DNA of 44,306 nucleotides from Candidatus Aminicenantota bacterium (GCA_011772425.1 WVZO01000491.1:1-44306), one strand, 5' to 3'. Counted from the first letter of the stretch, positions 23,574 to 32,157 are shown. A program made the numbers and translations. Notes: generated by a model from the sequence alone, not told the origin.

Positions 23574-26354
23574 ATGGCTAAGGTTTTTATCAGTTACAGT
23601 CATAAAGATGAAGAATGGAAAGACCGGCTGGTGAACCAGTTAAAGGTCCTTGAAATGGAGGACATATTATATTTGTGGGATGACCGAAACATACAGACCG
23701 GTAAAGACTGGTTTCTTGAAATTGAGAAGGAATTGGAGAGTGCACAAATTGTCATTATGCTGATCAGTGCCAATTTTCTTACATCGGAATTTATCCGGCA
23801 AGAGGAGGTTCCCCGCATATTAAAGCGACGGAAAGAGGAAGGTGTTTTGGTAGTTCCTCTTATTGTAAAACCCTGTGCCTGGAAACAAGTAAAATGGTTG
23901 GCTGCCATGCAGGTCACCCCAAAAGATGGAAATCCATTGATGGGGGGAAGTGAATACGAAATCGAAGCGCAATTGGCAAAATTAACCGAGCAGATTTGCA
24001 CGTTAATAAAACCGGAGAAAAAGGAATTAACCCTCTCAAAAGAGCTTCGCTTTTCTGCTTTGCCGCCTGAACATATTTCTATTTCCAAATTGCCTGGTAC
24101 GGGCGAGAAATTCTTCGGCAGGGAAGAGGAATTGAAGGAATTGGATGCGGCCTGGGCGGATGAACATACCCATATTGTGACCTTGATTGCCTGGGGCGGG
24201 GTGGGCAAATCCGCCCTGGTGAACCGCTGGCTCAACATCATGGAACGTAAAAACTATTGTGGGGCACGAAAGGTTTATGGCTGGTCGTTTTACAGCCAGG
24301 GCGCCGAAGAAGGAAAACAGGCCTCGGCAGACGAGTTTTTGCAGGAAACCTTAACATGGTTCGGCGATAAAAATCCTGGAGAGGGGTCTGCCGTGGAAAA
24401 GGGCAGGCGGCTGGCCCGGCTGGTCCGGGAACAACCCACCCTGCTGGTCCTGGACGGCATGGAACCGCTGCAATACCCACCCGGTGAAGTACACGGGTAT
24501 GACGGGAGATTAAAAGACCAGGGCCTGAAAACTTTTTTAAACGAGCTGTCCGCAGGGCACCCGGGACTGTGTATCATCACCTCCCGCGAACCCGTAACCG
24601 ACCTGGCCCATAAAAAAGGATTTACCCTGAAGGAAATGGAATTGGAACATCTTTCCACAGGGGCCGGCATGCAATTGTTGAAAGGCCTGGGGGTGAGAGG
24701 TAGGGAAAAAGAGGTAAAAACGGCAGTGGAAGAGTATAAGGGTCATGCGCTGGCATTGACCCTGTTGGGTCAATACATTAAAAGCGCTTATGAAGGGGAT
24801 ATCCGCAAACGGGACCGGATTCCCCGGTTGAGTGAAGTGAGACACGGGGGTGGTCATGCCGTGCGGGTGATGGAAGCTTATGGGCGTTGGCTGGGAGAAT
24901 CGCCGGAGCTGGATGTGCTGCGAATCCTGGGCCTGTTTGACCGTCCGGTGGAAAAAGGGGCGGTCGATGCGTTGAAAGCTGAGCCCGGGATCCCGGGCGT
25001 GACGGATAAACTGGGGCGGTTGACAGAAGAGGAATGGCAAATGGCCCTGGACAATCTGCGCTGCGCCAGTCTGCTGGCCAGAAATGACCGGCAAAAGCCG
25101 GGGGTATTGGACTGCCATCCGTTGGTGCGGGAGCATTTTGGCGATAAGCTGAAGCGGGAAAACCCGGCAGGCTGGAAAGAGGCGCATAAGCGTCTTTATA
25201 ATTATTATAAGGACCTGCCGGAAAAAGAGTATCCCGACACGCTGGCGGAGATGGAACCGCTCTTTGCCGCCGTGGCCCACGGGTGCCGGGCCGGCCTGCA
25301 CCAGGAGGCATTGGATGACGTGTATTATTTAAGAATCCAGCGTGATGGACAAACAAATTACTGCTGCAATATTCTTGGCGCCTTTGGTGCGGATCTGGCA
25401 GCGGTTTCTCATTTTTTTGAGAAACCCTGGACCCTTCCGGCCCCCGGTTTGACGGATCATGTAAAAGCGGTTGTGTTGAGTTGGTCGGCGTTTCGTTTGC
25501 GGGCGCAGGGGCGGCTGCACGAGGCCATCCAGCCCATGAAAGCAGGGCTGGAAATGCTAATTGAAAATGAAAATTGGGATCAAGCTGCCGGGGCAGCCGG
25601 CAACCTCAGCGAACTGATGCTGACGCTGGGGAAGGTGGCCGAAGCGGTGAGTTATGGCCGGGAAAGCGTCACCCATGCCGACCGCAGCGGGGATTGGGAA
25701 GAAAAAATGACTGATCGTACCACCCTTGCCGATGCCCTGCACCAGGCGGGACATCTCAACGAAGCGGAGCAATGGTTCCGGGAAGCCGAAGCCATGCAAA
25801 AAAAGCGCCAGCCGGAATACGCTTTCCTTTATTCGCTGCAAGGGTATCGATACTGCGACCTCCTGCTGGGCCAGGGAACGTACCACGACGTGATGGCACG
25901 GGCGGAAAAAACCCTGGAATGGGAGAAAGAAGAAGGATGGCTTCTTGACATCTCCCTTGACACCCTCTCCCTGGGCCGGGCCTGGCTGCTGAAAACCGTA
26001 AGGGAAGAGAGCCGCGATTTTACCCGTGCCCGGGAATACCTCAACCGGGCCGTGACCGGCTTGCGGGAAGCTGGAACCAATGACCATTTGCCTCGCGGCT
26101 TATTCGCGCGTGCGGAATGTTACCGCTTCATGAAGCACTATTCAAACGCCCGGGACGATCTGAATGAAGCCTTTGAGATCGCCGAAATGGGGGGCATGAA
26201 ACTTTTTCTCTGCGACTATCACCTGGAAGCGGCCCGCCTGTGCGCCGCCGAAGGGAAAGACAAAGAAGCGCAGCAGCATTTCCAGGTGGCAAAGGAAATG
26301 ATCGAAGAGACGGGGTATTTGAGAAGGAAGAACGAAGTAAGAAGTAAGAAGTAA
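23574..26354 (+). CDS. TIR-STAND NTPase-TPR protein (NLR-like)
   Basis: 926 residues in three parts. Residues 1 to about 140 are a TIR domain (KVFISYSHKDEEWKDRLVNQ, LYLWDDRNIQTGKDW, VIMLISANFLTSEFIRQEE, VPLIVKPCAW); the acidic residues in FIRQEEVPRIL are placed like the catalytic Glu of NAD-cleaving TIRs. Residues about 180-480 are a STAND-type NTPase with P-loop WGGVGKSAL (about 206) and Walker B TLLVLDGMEPLQ (about 289). Residues about 600-910 are TPR-like helical repeats (LHEAIQPMKAGLEMLIENEN, DKEAQQHFQVAKEM). This sensor-switch-effector layout is that of bacterial NLR-like immune proteins, where ligand binding to the repeats triggers oligomerisation and NAD+ loss. GAGG is 7-10 bp before the ATG. 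It appears monocistronic. Confidence 0.9.
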   Translation: MAKVFISYSHKDEEWKDRLVNQLKVLEMEDILYLWDDRNIQTGKDWFLEIEKELESAQIVIMLISANFLTSEFIRQEEVPRILKRRKEEGVLVVPLIVKPCAWKQVKWLAAMQVTPKDGNPLMGGSEYEIEAQLAKLTEQICTLIKPEKKELTLSKELRFSALPPEHISISKLPGTGEKFFGREEELKELDAAWADEHTHIVTLIAWGGVGKSALVNRWLNIMERKNYCGARKVYGWSFYSQGAEEGKQASADEFLQETLTWFGDKNPGEGSAVEKGRRLARLVREQPTLLVLDGMEPLQYPPGEVHGYDGRLKDQGLKTFLNELSAGHPGLCIITSREPVTDLAHKKGFTLKEMELEHLSTGAGMQLLKGLGVRGREKEVKTAVEEYKGHALALTLLGQYIKSAYEGDIRKRDRIPRLSEVRHGGGHAVRVMEAYGRWLGESPELDVLRILGLFDRPVEKGAVDALKAEPGIPGVTDKLGRLTEEEWQMALDNLRCASLLARNDRQKPGVLDCHPLVREHFGDKLKRENPAGWKEAHKRLYNYYKDLPEKEYPDTLAEMEPLFAAVAHGCRAGLHQEALDDVYYLRIQRDGQTNYCCNILGAFGADLAAVSHFFEKPWTLPAPGLTDHVKAVVLSWSAFRLRAQGRLHEAIQPMKAGLEMLIENENWDQAAGAAGNLSELMLTLGKVAEAVSYGRESVTHADRSGDWEEKMTDRTTLADALHQAGHLNEAEQWFREAEAMQKKRQPEYAFLYSLQGYRYCDLLLGQGTYHDVMARAEKTLEWEKEEGWLLDISLDTLSLGRAWLLKTVREESRDFTRAREYLNRAVTGLREAGTNDHLPRGLFARAECYRFMKHYSNARDDLNEAFEIAEMGGMKLFLCDYHLEAARLCAAEGKDKEAQQHFQVAKEMIEETGYLRRKNEVRSKK

Positions 26355-26426
26355 GAAAAAAAGGTCCCAGGCAAAGTAAAACATCAACCAGGCTTTTCCT
26401 CATTAAATTTTTTTTGTGCAAATTTA

Positions 26427-26455
26427 TTTACAATAAAACACCGATGATTTATAAT
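26427..26455 (+). promoter_or_regulatory. Promoter of lipoprotein-kinase unit
   Basis: TTTACA (26427-26432), 17 bp, TATAAT (26450-26455). The predicted +1 is about 26462. Confidence 0.7.
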
Positions 26456-26462
26456 TATAGGA

Positions 26463-26552
26463 ATGTATGACATTAAAAACGGTAGACTGTTTCGGCTGCA
26501 AAGGCAAGGGGGGAATACTTTTGTTTTGGGAATGGAGATAAAACCTGGATAA
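26463..26552 (+). CDS. Possible 29-residue leaderless small ORF
   Basis: The ATG at 26463 is within one base of the predicted transcription start. It opens a 29-codon frame (MYDIKNGRLFRLQ ... GMEIKPG) whose TAA is embedded in the Shine-Dalgarno (TAAGGAG) of the lipoprotein gene. Another frame from the ATG at 26467 is also open for 24 codons. No homology is recognised. It could be a leader peptide or chance. Confidence 0.25.
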   Translation: MYDIKNGRLFRLQRQGGNTFVLGMEIKPG

Positions 26553-26563
26553 GGAGTAAAACA

Positions 26564-27748
26564 ATGAAAAGAGAATCAAAACCTTCAAGCCATTTGAAAA
26601 ATAATCATCTTAAAACCGTTACCGTTGGCATTAGCCTGACAATATTGTTCATTACCGCGTTTTTTATATCCTGTAACCTTGACAAAACAAAAGAGGAAAA
26701 ATCTCCTGCTGCCCCCCCATATGTAGAATCGGTGAAGGAAAAATTAGTGGGACTGGAAAATGAAATCCAGAAAAAAGAGAATGAGAAATTGAAACTTATT
26801 GCCCGGTTTGAAGCTAAAACAGGCAAAAAGTTCCCTATTGAGGAAATATTTAATATCGGTAAAAAGGAAAAGCAGGTTCTTGAAGAATATATCAGGAATG
26901 AGAAAAATATTTCTATAAAAGACTTGCTGAAAACCCTGGTGAAAAAAGACGACGAAATCCGGGAACTCCGGGAAGAGCATAAGACGCTTAGTGAGCAGCA
27001 CAAACCCCATTTGGTAAAGAAAGGCGAAAACCATTATCAAATCGCCATCGAATACCTGTTATTTCAAAGGGGCCTCAATAAAGATGAGGCCAAAAAACTG
27101 CTTGATAAAGCAGTGTTTTTCGATCCCCTGACTCCCGGGTTTAAAGTCTGGAGTTTCTATGATGGAAAGGAATATAGTTCCTTTGTAACCCAGGGTGAAG
27201 CTCCTATATCCCCTGCCGAGTTGGAAAGAAGAAAAAAAAAGGAAATTGAAAAAATAATCGAAGAGGAACGATTAAAAGCCCTGGAAAGAGAAGATGAACT
27301 TAAAAAGGCCACCGAAGAATTCAAAGCAGCCCAGCGTAAAAAACAAATCGAATTGGAAGCGGCTAAAGAAAGGACCAGGCAAATAGAGGAACAAAAAAGA
27401 CAGATGGAGAAGAAGCTCAATTCTCTTTACTACCTGGTGGATACAGAAAAAAATCTTAGAGACTCCGGGATCATCGCCGGTGGTTTCCTGAGACGTAAAA
27501 AACTAAAAACGATGAATCCAATGGATTTTAAAAACTCTATCGATTTACGCGTGTCTAAAACCATCAACATAAATGCCGGTCTGTTGGGCCTCAAGAAAAT
27601 CAAGAAAGTAATGCTCTTTCCAAAACACTATACAAACGGTGTCGACTTCAAGATCGATATCGGTCAAGACAAACAAGAGGCGAATGTGGTTATTTTGAAG
27701 GAGGAAAAATTCAAAAAGCAATACCTGGTTATATCTGTTCGACAATAA
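26564..27748 (+). CDS. Coiled-coil lipoprotein with LysM-like segment
   Basis: 394 residues. The N-terminus has a hydrophobic stretch (about 22-37) ending FFISC, a plausible lipobox, so it may be exported and lipid-anchored. Two highly charged coiled-coil regions follow: about 55-150 (VGLENEIQKKENEKLKLIAR, DDEIRELREEHKTLSEQ) and about 220-290 (EEERLKALEREDELKKATEE, RTRQIEEQKRQMEKKL). Between them, HLVKKGENHYQIAIEYLL resembles a LysM opening, which in exported proteins binds glycan. The C-terminal about 90 residues are a predicted beta-rich domain without recognised family. AAGGAG lies before the ATG. The Ser/Thr kinase gene begins 61 bp downstream and is probably co-transcribed, so this may be a periplasmic partner or substrate (inference). 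Confidence 0.65.
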   Translation: MKRESKPSSHLKNNHLKTVTVGISLTILFITAFFISCNLDKTKEEKSPAAPPYVESVKEKLVGLENEIQKKENEKLKLIARFEAKTGKKFPIEEIFNIGKKEKQVLEEYIRNEKNISIKDLLKTLVKKDDEIRELREEHKTLSEQHKPHLVKKGENHYQIAIEYLLFQRGLNKDEAKKLLDKAVFFDPLTPGFKVWSFYDGKEYSSFVTQGEAPISPAELERRKKKEIEKIIEEERLKALEREDELKKATEEFKAAQRKKQIELEAAKERTRQIEEQKRQMEKKLNSLYYLVDTEKNLRDSGIIAGGFLRRKKLKTMNPMDFKNSIDLRVSKTININAGLLGLKKIKKVMLFPKHYTNGVDFKIDIGQDKQEANVVILKEEKFKKQYLVISVRQ

Positions 27749-27809
27749 ATAAGGGACTTTCAAACCTGCAAACCTGCCCCGGGTTTTAAGGAAAAAACGG
27801 AGGTAAGCC

Positions 27810-30236
27810 TTGAAGGATGATAATGATGATATATTGAAGGCAGTGTTCAACCGAATGGGAGACAGCTATGAATATATAAAATACCTGGGAACAGGTGCGA
27901 CATCCAGGGTATACCTGGTGTACCAAAAGCATTTGAAGCAGTATCGCGCCTTAAAAATAATGGATAACGAATATATTCACCTACTCATGGATAAAGAAAA
28001 TGACACCGACAGCACTGTGGAATTAAACGAAAGAAGGAAACGCTTTATCAATGAAGCCAATGCATACATGAAGATTAAACACCCCAATGTTGCCGAAATC
28101 TACGATATTCGCCAGGTGGAAACCAAGAGAGGAAGAGAAATCATTGATATACCCTATATCATTATGGAGTATGTGGAAGGTGTACCATTAAGCCATCTTT
28201 TGAAAAGTCAAAAACCTTTAAAATTGGAAACAGCCGCATCCATATCCGTGGATATTCTCGATGCACTCGATGCCATCCATCAAAAGGATATTATTCACCG
28301 GGATATCAAACCCTCCAATATTATGATTGAAAAGGGGACCGATAAAGCCACGATAATCGATTTCGGCCTGGCCAAAGATATCCTGGAAGCGACCCCCATG
28401 ACCTCGGCAGGGATGGCAATGGGGACTTTTATATATATGTCCCCGGAGCAATTTGAAGACAGCAGCAAGGTCGGCCCGGGAACAGATATCTACTCGTTTG
28501 GGGTTATTTTGTATGAGATGTTAACCGGTGAACCCCCTTATATGGGAAGCCCAAAAGAATTAATGCACAATCACATATACGGCGAAATCCCGGACATTAG
28601 AGAAGTTGATAAGGATTTACCCGGGGTTATGAATACGCTAATAAGAAAAGCCATGGCCAAAAAAGAAAAGAAACGGGGAAACGCCCCATATTATAAAGAA
28701 ATACTTAAGGATTTTATTAGAAAATCAAGACATGAAAGTGTTGAAACAGTTATAAGTAGTGTCCCGGTTTTTAAATCCAGGAATATTAAAAGGGTCGCTT
28801 ATGCAGCAGTATTTATTTTTATGGTAATGATTTCTTTTTTTCTTTATTTTTATCTCGATCAAAAATCAGGTAGAATTGTCAATGACAGAGCCGAGATCAG
28901 TACAGGGGGATTAAAACTACCGGATCCTGGTTACTATGGTTTACATAGAGATGAGCTTCGCAAATGCTCCAAAACACAAATATCAACGCTTCCTACTACG
29001 CCCTGGGTTGCTGCCTGTGCCAGGGAGGGCACCATTATTTACCAGGATGCGTCATTAACAGTCGATGGATTTCAAGCGGCTTATCTCCAGAGGTTTGAAG
29101 TGCTGGATAAAACCGACGATAAATTAAAATTAAAAGAGTTGGATAAGCCATACCCGCGTACAGGTTGGGCTGCCATGAGGAATTTGATTTATTTACCCCG
29201 CGCCCTTAGAGATGAACGAACTTTCGTATATCAAAAAGTGGTATTTACTACCATCGAAGAGCAGCCGGAACCCGGGGAAACCGGGAATATTACCTTTTAT
29301 AAAAGCCCGGGGTCGAATAACGGGAAAAATATCCTTGAAAAGCGGTGGATGGGAAACCTTCGCATCGCATATGTCTATGCCTGGGAGAAGGAGAATAACG
29401 ACGATAAAGATTTCCATTGGGTTTTAATCGGTGACAGCCCGACGATAAAGTCTGTATCGCAGGATGAAACCGCTTTTATAAAAATTGTTTACGGGTGGTG
29501 TAAAACTACCAGGCTATTTTCCTGGAACTCCCGCATGGGACTGGTACCCAACCAGGAGAAAAATGCCCGGGCCTATATTTTCAGAAGTGAGGAGGGTCTT
29601 ATAAATTTTTACGGCAAAGCAGGAGCAAACTCTGTTCCTGACACTGCTGACCTGCTGACCCCCGATTCATATAAGATGTGGAAAGACAGCAACTGGCCCT
29701 TTTACCTGGAGAGAAAATTCTATCGTCGCATACAGGATCATATTAGTTTGGTCTACCAGGTGGATGCAAGGCAAGCCATTATGAAATCCGGGTATGCGGT
29801 GGAAAAAGATCCCAGGTTTGGCGCATTTAATCAATTTAAAGAAGTTTATCTTTTCAGGAGAAGTGAAATCGATAAGATTAATCAAGACCTGGAAACCGTC
29901 CTCGTCCAGGAATTGTTGAAGCCCCGTAATAAAGATACCTTATGTAAAGTGCTTGTGGAATGGATTTACGTCGGCGAAAAGTACGACCCCAGGAGGACCT
30001 TTAATGACTATGCGCAAATGAATGACGATATTACTTATAAAGAACTAGCCATCCTGTTCGATAAAACCCAGGAACAGATCGATAAACTGGATTCCAGCGA
30101 GTTTGATGAAATCGAAAAAAAAATTAGAGTGGTAAGGGCAAGGCTGGAGGATATAATAAATGATCAAGCCGGCGAAAGATTCTTCGGTCCTTCGGATGAT
30201 CCCTATATATGGCTTTATGAAGAAGAATTACCGTGA
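27810..30236 (+). CDS. Transmembrane Ser/Thr protein kinase (Hanks type)
   Basis: 808 residues. Residues about 20-305 are a Hanks-type kinase with all key elements: glycine loop LGTGATSRVYLV, Lys in YRALKIMD, catalytic loop IIHRDIKPSNIM (about 162), DFGLAKD (about 184) and FIYMSPEQFEDSSKVGPGTD. One TM helix follows (about 328-350, YAAVFIFMVMISFFLYFYL), and about 455 residues then lie outside the membrane, Trp- and Asp-rich with no recognised family, possibly a sensor. The start is TTG at 27810, supported by GGAGGT 5 bp upstream and by the kinase N-terminus beginning soon after. It follows the coiled-coil lipoprotein gene, which may present it with an envelope signal or be its partner (inference). 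Confidence 0.9.
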   Translation: MKDDNDDILKAVFNRMGDSYEYIKYLGTGATSRVYLVYQKHLKQYRALKIMDNEYIHLLMDKENDTDSTVELNERRKRFINEANAYMKIKHPNVAEIYDIRQVETKRGREIIDIPYIIMEYVEGVPLSHLLKSQKPLKLETAASISVDILDALDAIHQKDIIHRDIKPSNIMIEKGTDKATIIDFGLAKDILEATPMTSAGMAMGTFIYMSPEQFEDSSKVGPGTDIYSFGVILYEMLTGEPPYMGSPKELMHNHIYGEIPDIREVDKDLPGVMNTLIRKAMAKKEKKRGNAPYYKEILKDFIRKSRHESVETVISSVPVFKSRNIKRVAYAAVFIFMVMISFFLYFYLDQKSGRIVNDRAEISTGGLKLPDPGYYGLHRDELRKCSKTQISTLPTTPWVAACAREGTIIYQDASLTVDGFQAAYLQRFEVLDKTDDKLKLKELDKPYPRTGWAAMRNLIYLPRALRDERTFVYQKVVFTTIEEQPEPGETGNITFYKSPGSNNGKNILEKRWMGNLRIAYVYAWEKENNDDKDFHWVLIGDSPTIKSVSQDETAFIKIVYGWCKTTRLFSWNSRMGLVPNQEKNARAYIFRSEEGLINFYGKAGANSVPDTADLLTPDSYKMWKDSNWPFYLERKFYRRIQDHISLVYQVDARQAIMKSGYAVEKDPRFGAFNQFKEVYLFRRSEIDKINQDLETVLVQELLKPRNKDTLCKVLVEWIYVGEKYDPRRTFNDYAQMNDDITYKELAILFDKTQEQIDKLDSSEFDEIEKKIRVVRARLEDIINDQAGERFFGPSDDPYIWLYEEELP

Positions 30237-30418
30237 ATTTGGTTCCTCCTGTGAAAAAAATAATTTACCATTATAGAGATATTCCGTCAATCCCTGCGGA
30301 ATAAGGGGCAGCGGATTCACATCAGTGACCATATGTTCTTATCAAACAAAGGGCAGAAAAAAAGGACATGCAAGTAAAATAATTTTGGCACAACCTGTGG
30401 CAACACCTGGATTTCGGG

Positions 30419-30523
30419 GTTTTGAACACCGATGCCAGCGTTCCGAACACCGATTATGACGTTCTGACCACCGATGCCGGTGTTCCGAACACCGATTTTT
30501 AAGTTCTAGACTCCAATGAAAGT
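30419..30523 (+). repeat. Five 21-bp tandem units (GTTCCGAACACCGAT...)
   Basis: Units start at 30419, 30440, 30461, 30482 and 30503. Core GTTCYGAACACCGAT plus six variable bases; the last unit is diverged. One frame reads VLNTDASVPNTDYD for part of it but ends within the array, so coding is unlikely. It has the same period as the array at 23091. Confidence 0.85.
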
Positions 30524-30561
30524 TGTTTTTATTTACTTCCGGCTTTCGCTGGCAGAAATGT

Positions 30562-30675
30562 GGTCAGGTATTTTATGCATACACCATATGCGAAAAAAGC
30601 GGAAAAAAGGGGCCAGTCAAAAAAAATTTCTCTTCCTACGGGTAGACGACCCGTTCCTGCATAAAATACCTGACC
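30562..30675 (+). repeat. REP-like inverted repeat (GGTCAGGTATTTTATGCA)
   Basis: GGTCAGGTATTTTATGCA (from 30562) is perfectly complementary to TGCATAAAATACCTGACC (30658-30675), 18 bp. An inner hairpin ACGGGT..ACCCGT lies near 30639-30653. It resembles the outer arms of REP/REPIN elements moved by Y1 transposases; no transposase gene is present here. Confidence 0.6.
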
Positions 30676-30808
30676 CCATTTCCTATTTCCTGGTTCTATG
30701 AACAGGCTCGAAAAAGACTCTGTATCGCAACAGAATGTTGACGGCAGACAGGAGGGTGGTTGAGCTTCCCTATCGACTAAGTATTTTTACCTGTTTTTCA
30801 GAAATATC

Positions 30809-30837
30809 TTGACATTTCCTTTCTGGTGTGATAATCT
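30809..30837 (+). promoter_or_regulatory. Promoter upstream of RiPP leader region
   Basis: TTGACA (30809-30814), 17 bp, TAATCT (30832-30837). A TGTGATAAT extended -10 (from 30827) and a TATAAT (30837-30842) offer alternatives, so the exact +1 is uncertain (about 30842-30850). Confidence 0.55.
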
Positions 30838-30844
30838 ATAATTC

Positions 30845-31192
30845 CGAGAACGGAAGAGTTGAAGAAAAGTTAGTAGATGATGAAAGCTTCATTTGAAGTG
30901 AAAGCTGGAAGAGAGGCAGTGGTTAAGTTGAGATGGACAAATCAAGTCACCATTGGCAGAGAGGGTGATAGAGCAGTGCTCAGACCTTAAGTGCGGAAGC
31001 TTGCACAAAATTAGAACCGGCAATGTTAAAATGGAGGACATCTGAGTTGGCATGGCTAAAGAGGTTAAGGTTCCAGAACATCCTCTAAGGGGAGGGCAAG
31101 CTTTTAGAACAAAAATGGTTAATATAAAGGGTTTTGAAAGTTTTACCTTAAAAACTTTTGACATTACGAAAAATAAATAAAAGAGGAAAAAA
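30845..31192 (+). other. Long purine-rich untranslated region before the RiPP precursor
   Basis: About 350 nt without a convincing gene between a promoter and the RiPP start. It contains complementary AAGCTTC/GAAGCTT pieces (about 30884, 31002) and GGACATC..GATGT-like segments, and is purine-rich on the plus strand. A 37-codon frame (30877-30990) lacks a Shine-Dalgarno. It could be a structured leader or a relic of a group II intron-like RNA; I cannot tell by eye. Confidence 0.35.
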
Positions 31193-31453
31193 ATGAAAAC
31201 AAAAAAATTCAGTAAAAAGTTAGCTTTGAACAAAAGGACAATTGCTAAACTGAATTCAGATGGAATGGATGCCATTTTCGGTGGAATTGGCGAGACCTAT
31301 GGAGCAGGCACCTGCCCAGGAGGTCAAACCGAATGTATGTGTGCTTCGCGGTTTAACCCAACTACATGCTTATCCGAGAGGACCCACTGCGAATCAGAAT
31401 GCCAGTGCTTCACGGACAACTGTCCTTCAGACACCCCAACGGTTTGCTGCTGA
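31193..31453 (+). CDS. RiPP (class I lanthipeptide-like) precursor peptide
   Basis: 86 residues. The N-terminal part MKTKKFSKKLALNKRTIAKL is a leader of the TIGR04149/class I lanthipeptide precursor type (LxLNKxTIAxLN), ending in a double-glycine cleavage site (DAIFGG, about residue 31). The C-terminal core of about 55 residues is rich in Cys (10), Thr and Ser (CPGGQTECMCASRFNP, HCESECQCFTDNC, ending VCC), the substrate for thioether or disulfide formation. AGAGGA lies about 7 bp before the ATG. No LanB, LanC, LanM, transporter or protease gene is present in this window, so it is an orphan precursor, perhaps modified in trans. The leader call is firm; the type of modification is not known. 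Confidence 0.8.
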   Translation: MKTKKFSKKLALNKRTIAKLNSDGMDAIFGGIGETYGAGTCPGGQTECMCASRFNPTTCLSERTHCESECQCFTDNCPSDTPTVCC

Positions 31454-31590
31454 GACCGTTGTCGCCATTGCCTCAGAGGAAGAATTGGTGCGGTGCTTAA
31501 ATTCTTGATAACTCTGAAAGATAAAAGGGATCAACCTAACCTATTCAGAAACACATTCAACCTCGGTGCTTTTATTTATTACTTTGTTTT

Positions 31591-31634
31591 GTATGCGGTT
31601 CATTAACCGCATACGAAAGATTGTAAGCGCTTAC
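31591..31634. promoter_or_regulatory. Hairpin plus GTAAGCGCTTAC palindrome
   Basis: GTATGCGGTT-catt-AACCGCATAC (31591-31614) is a perfect 10-bp stem without a U-tract. Eight bp later, GTAAGCGCTTAC (31623-31634) is a perfect 12-bp palindrome that resembles a LacI/CcpA-family operator (TGTAANCGNTTACA). It sits between the convergent RiPP and broken PIN genes; no regulator is encoded nearby. Confidence 0.35.
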
Positions 31635-31728
31635 TTTTAAGAAAAAGGGGGTTGGTGCGTATAAGTGTAGAAGTATTCTAAACAAAAAAACGTTGGATTT
31701 TTTGCCTGACGATTTTTTAGGAAACCAA

Positions 31729-32157
31729 TCAGACAGGTTCTTCATCAATCCAGTTGGCAAGTTGACTTTTGGGTAGAAACTTCATTAAATACTTTTGATT
31801 GCGGGTTACAACAACGTGGTTACCAGCTTTAGCCACAGCAGCTATCATCATATCCGAATATCGTTTGTGAGTTTTGTGTTTACGTCACAGTTCCTCCATT
31901 GTATTAACCCAACTTTCATCAAATATTATCACATTAAACCGGGACAAAAGTTGTTGTGTCTCCAACAAAAGTCGATGGGCTTTCGGTGCTGTTGCAGGAA
32001 GTGCCTTTAGAGCAAAGTCGCACAAACCACGTAATACTTCTGCTACTACTACTGATGGTAGGGCAATCTCTGACCAGGGTATCCGTTGTAAGTAAAGATG
32101 AAGCGCAGGATGTCCTTCACCAAAGTGTCTCAATATGTTGGTATCCCATAAATACAT
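31729..32157 (-). pseudogene. PIN-domain toxin (VapC-like) with in-frame TGA
   Basis: From ATG 32157 the frame encodes MYLWDTNILRHFGEGH (first Asp), SVVVAEVLRGLCDFA (Glu) and IIFDESWVNTMEEL, then TGA at 31887-31885. Without any frame change it continues RKHKTHKRYSDMMIAAVAKA (third Asp) and VVVTRNQKYLMKFLPKSQLA to a TGA at 31731-31729. In total about 142 codons, the normal VapC length, with all PIN motifs. A single CGA/TGG/AGA-to-TGA type change would explain it. The upstream antitoxin frame is also defective, so the pair is probably dead; a sequencing error is the alternative. Confidence 0.75.

Noticed and set aside
24537..25301. 254-codon minus-strand frame within the TIR-STAND gene
   Set aside because: Shadow of the GC-rich coding region; no start signals and no recognisable domains.
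30889..31275. 128-codon minus-strand frame overlapping the RiPP precursor
   Set aside because: Low-complexity start, no Shine-Dalgarno, and it opposes the well-supported RiPP gene.
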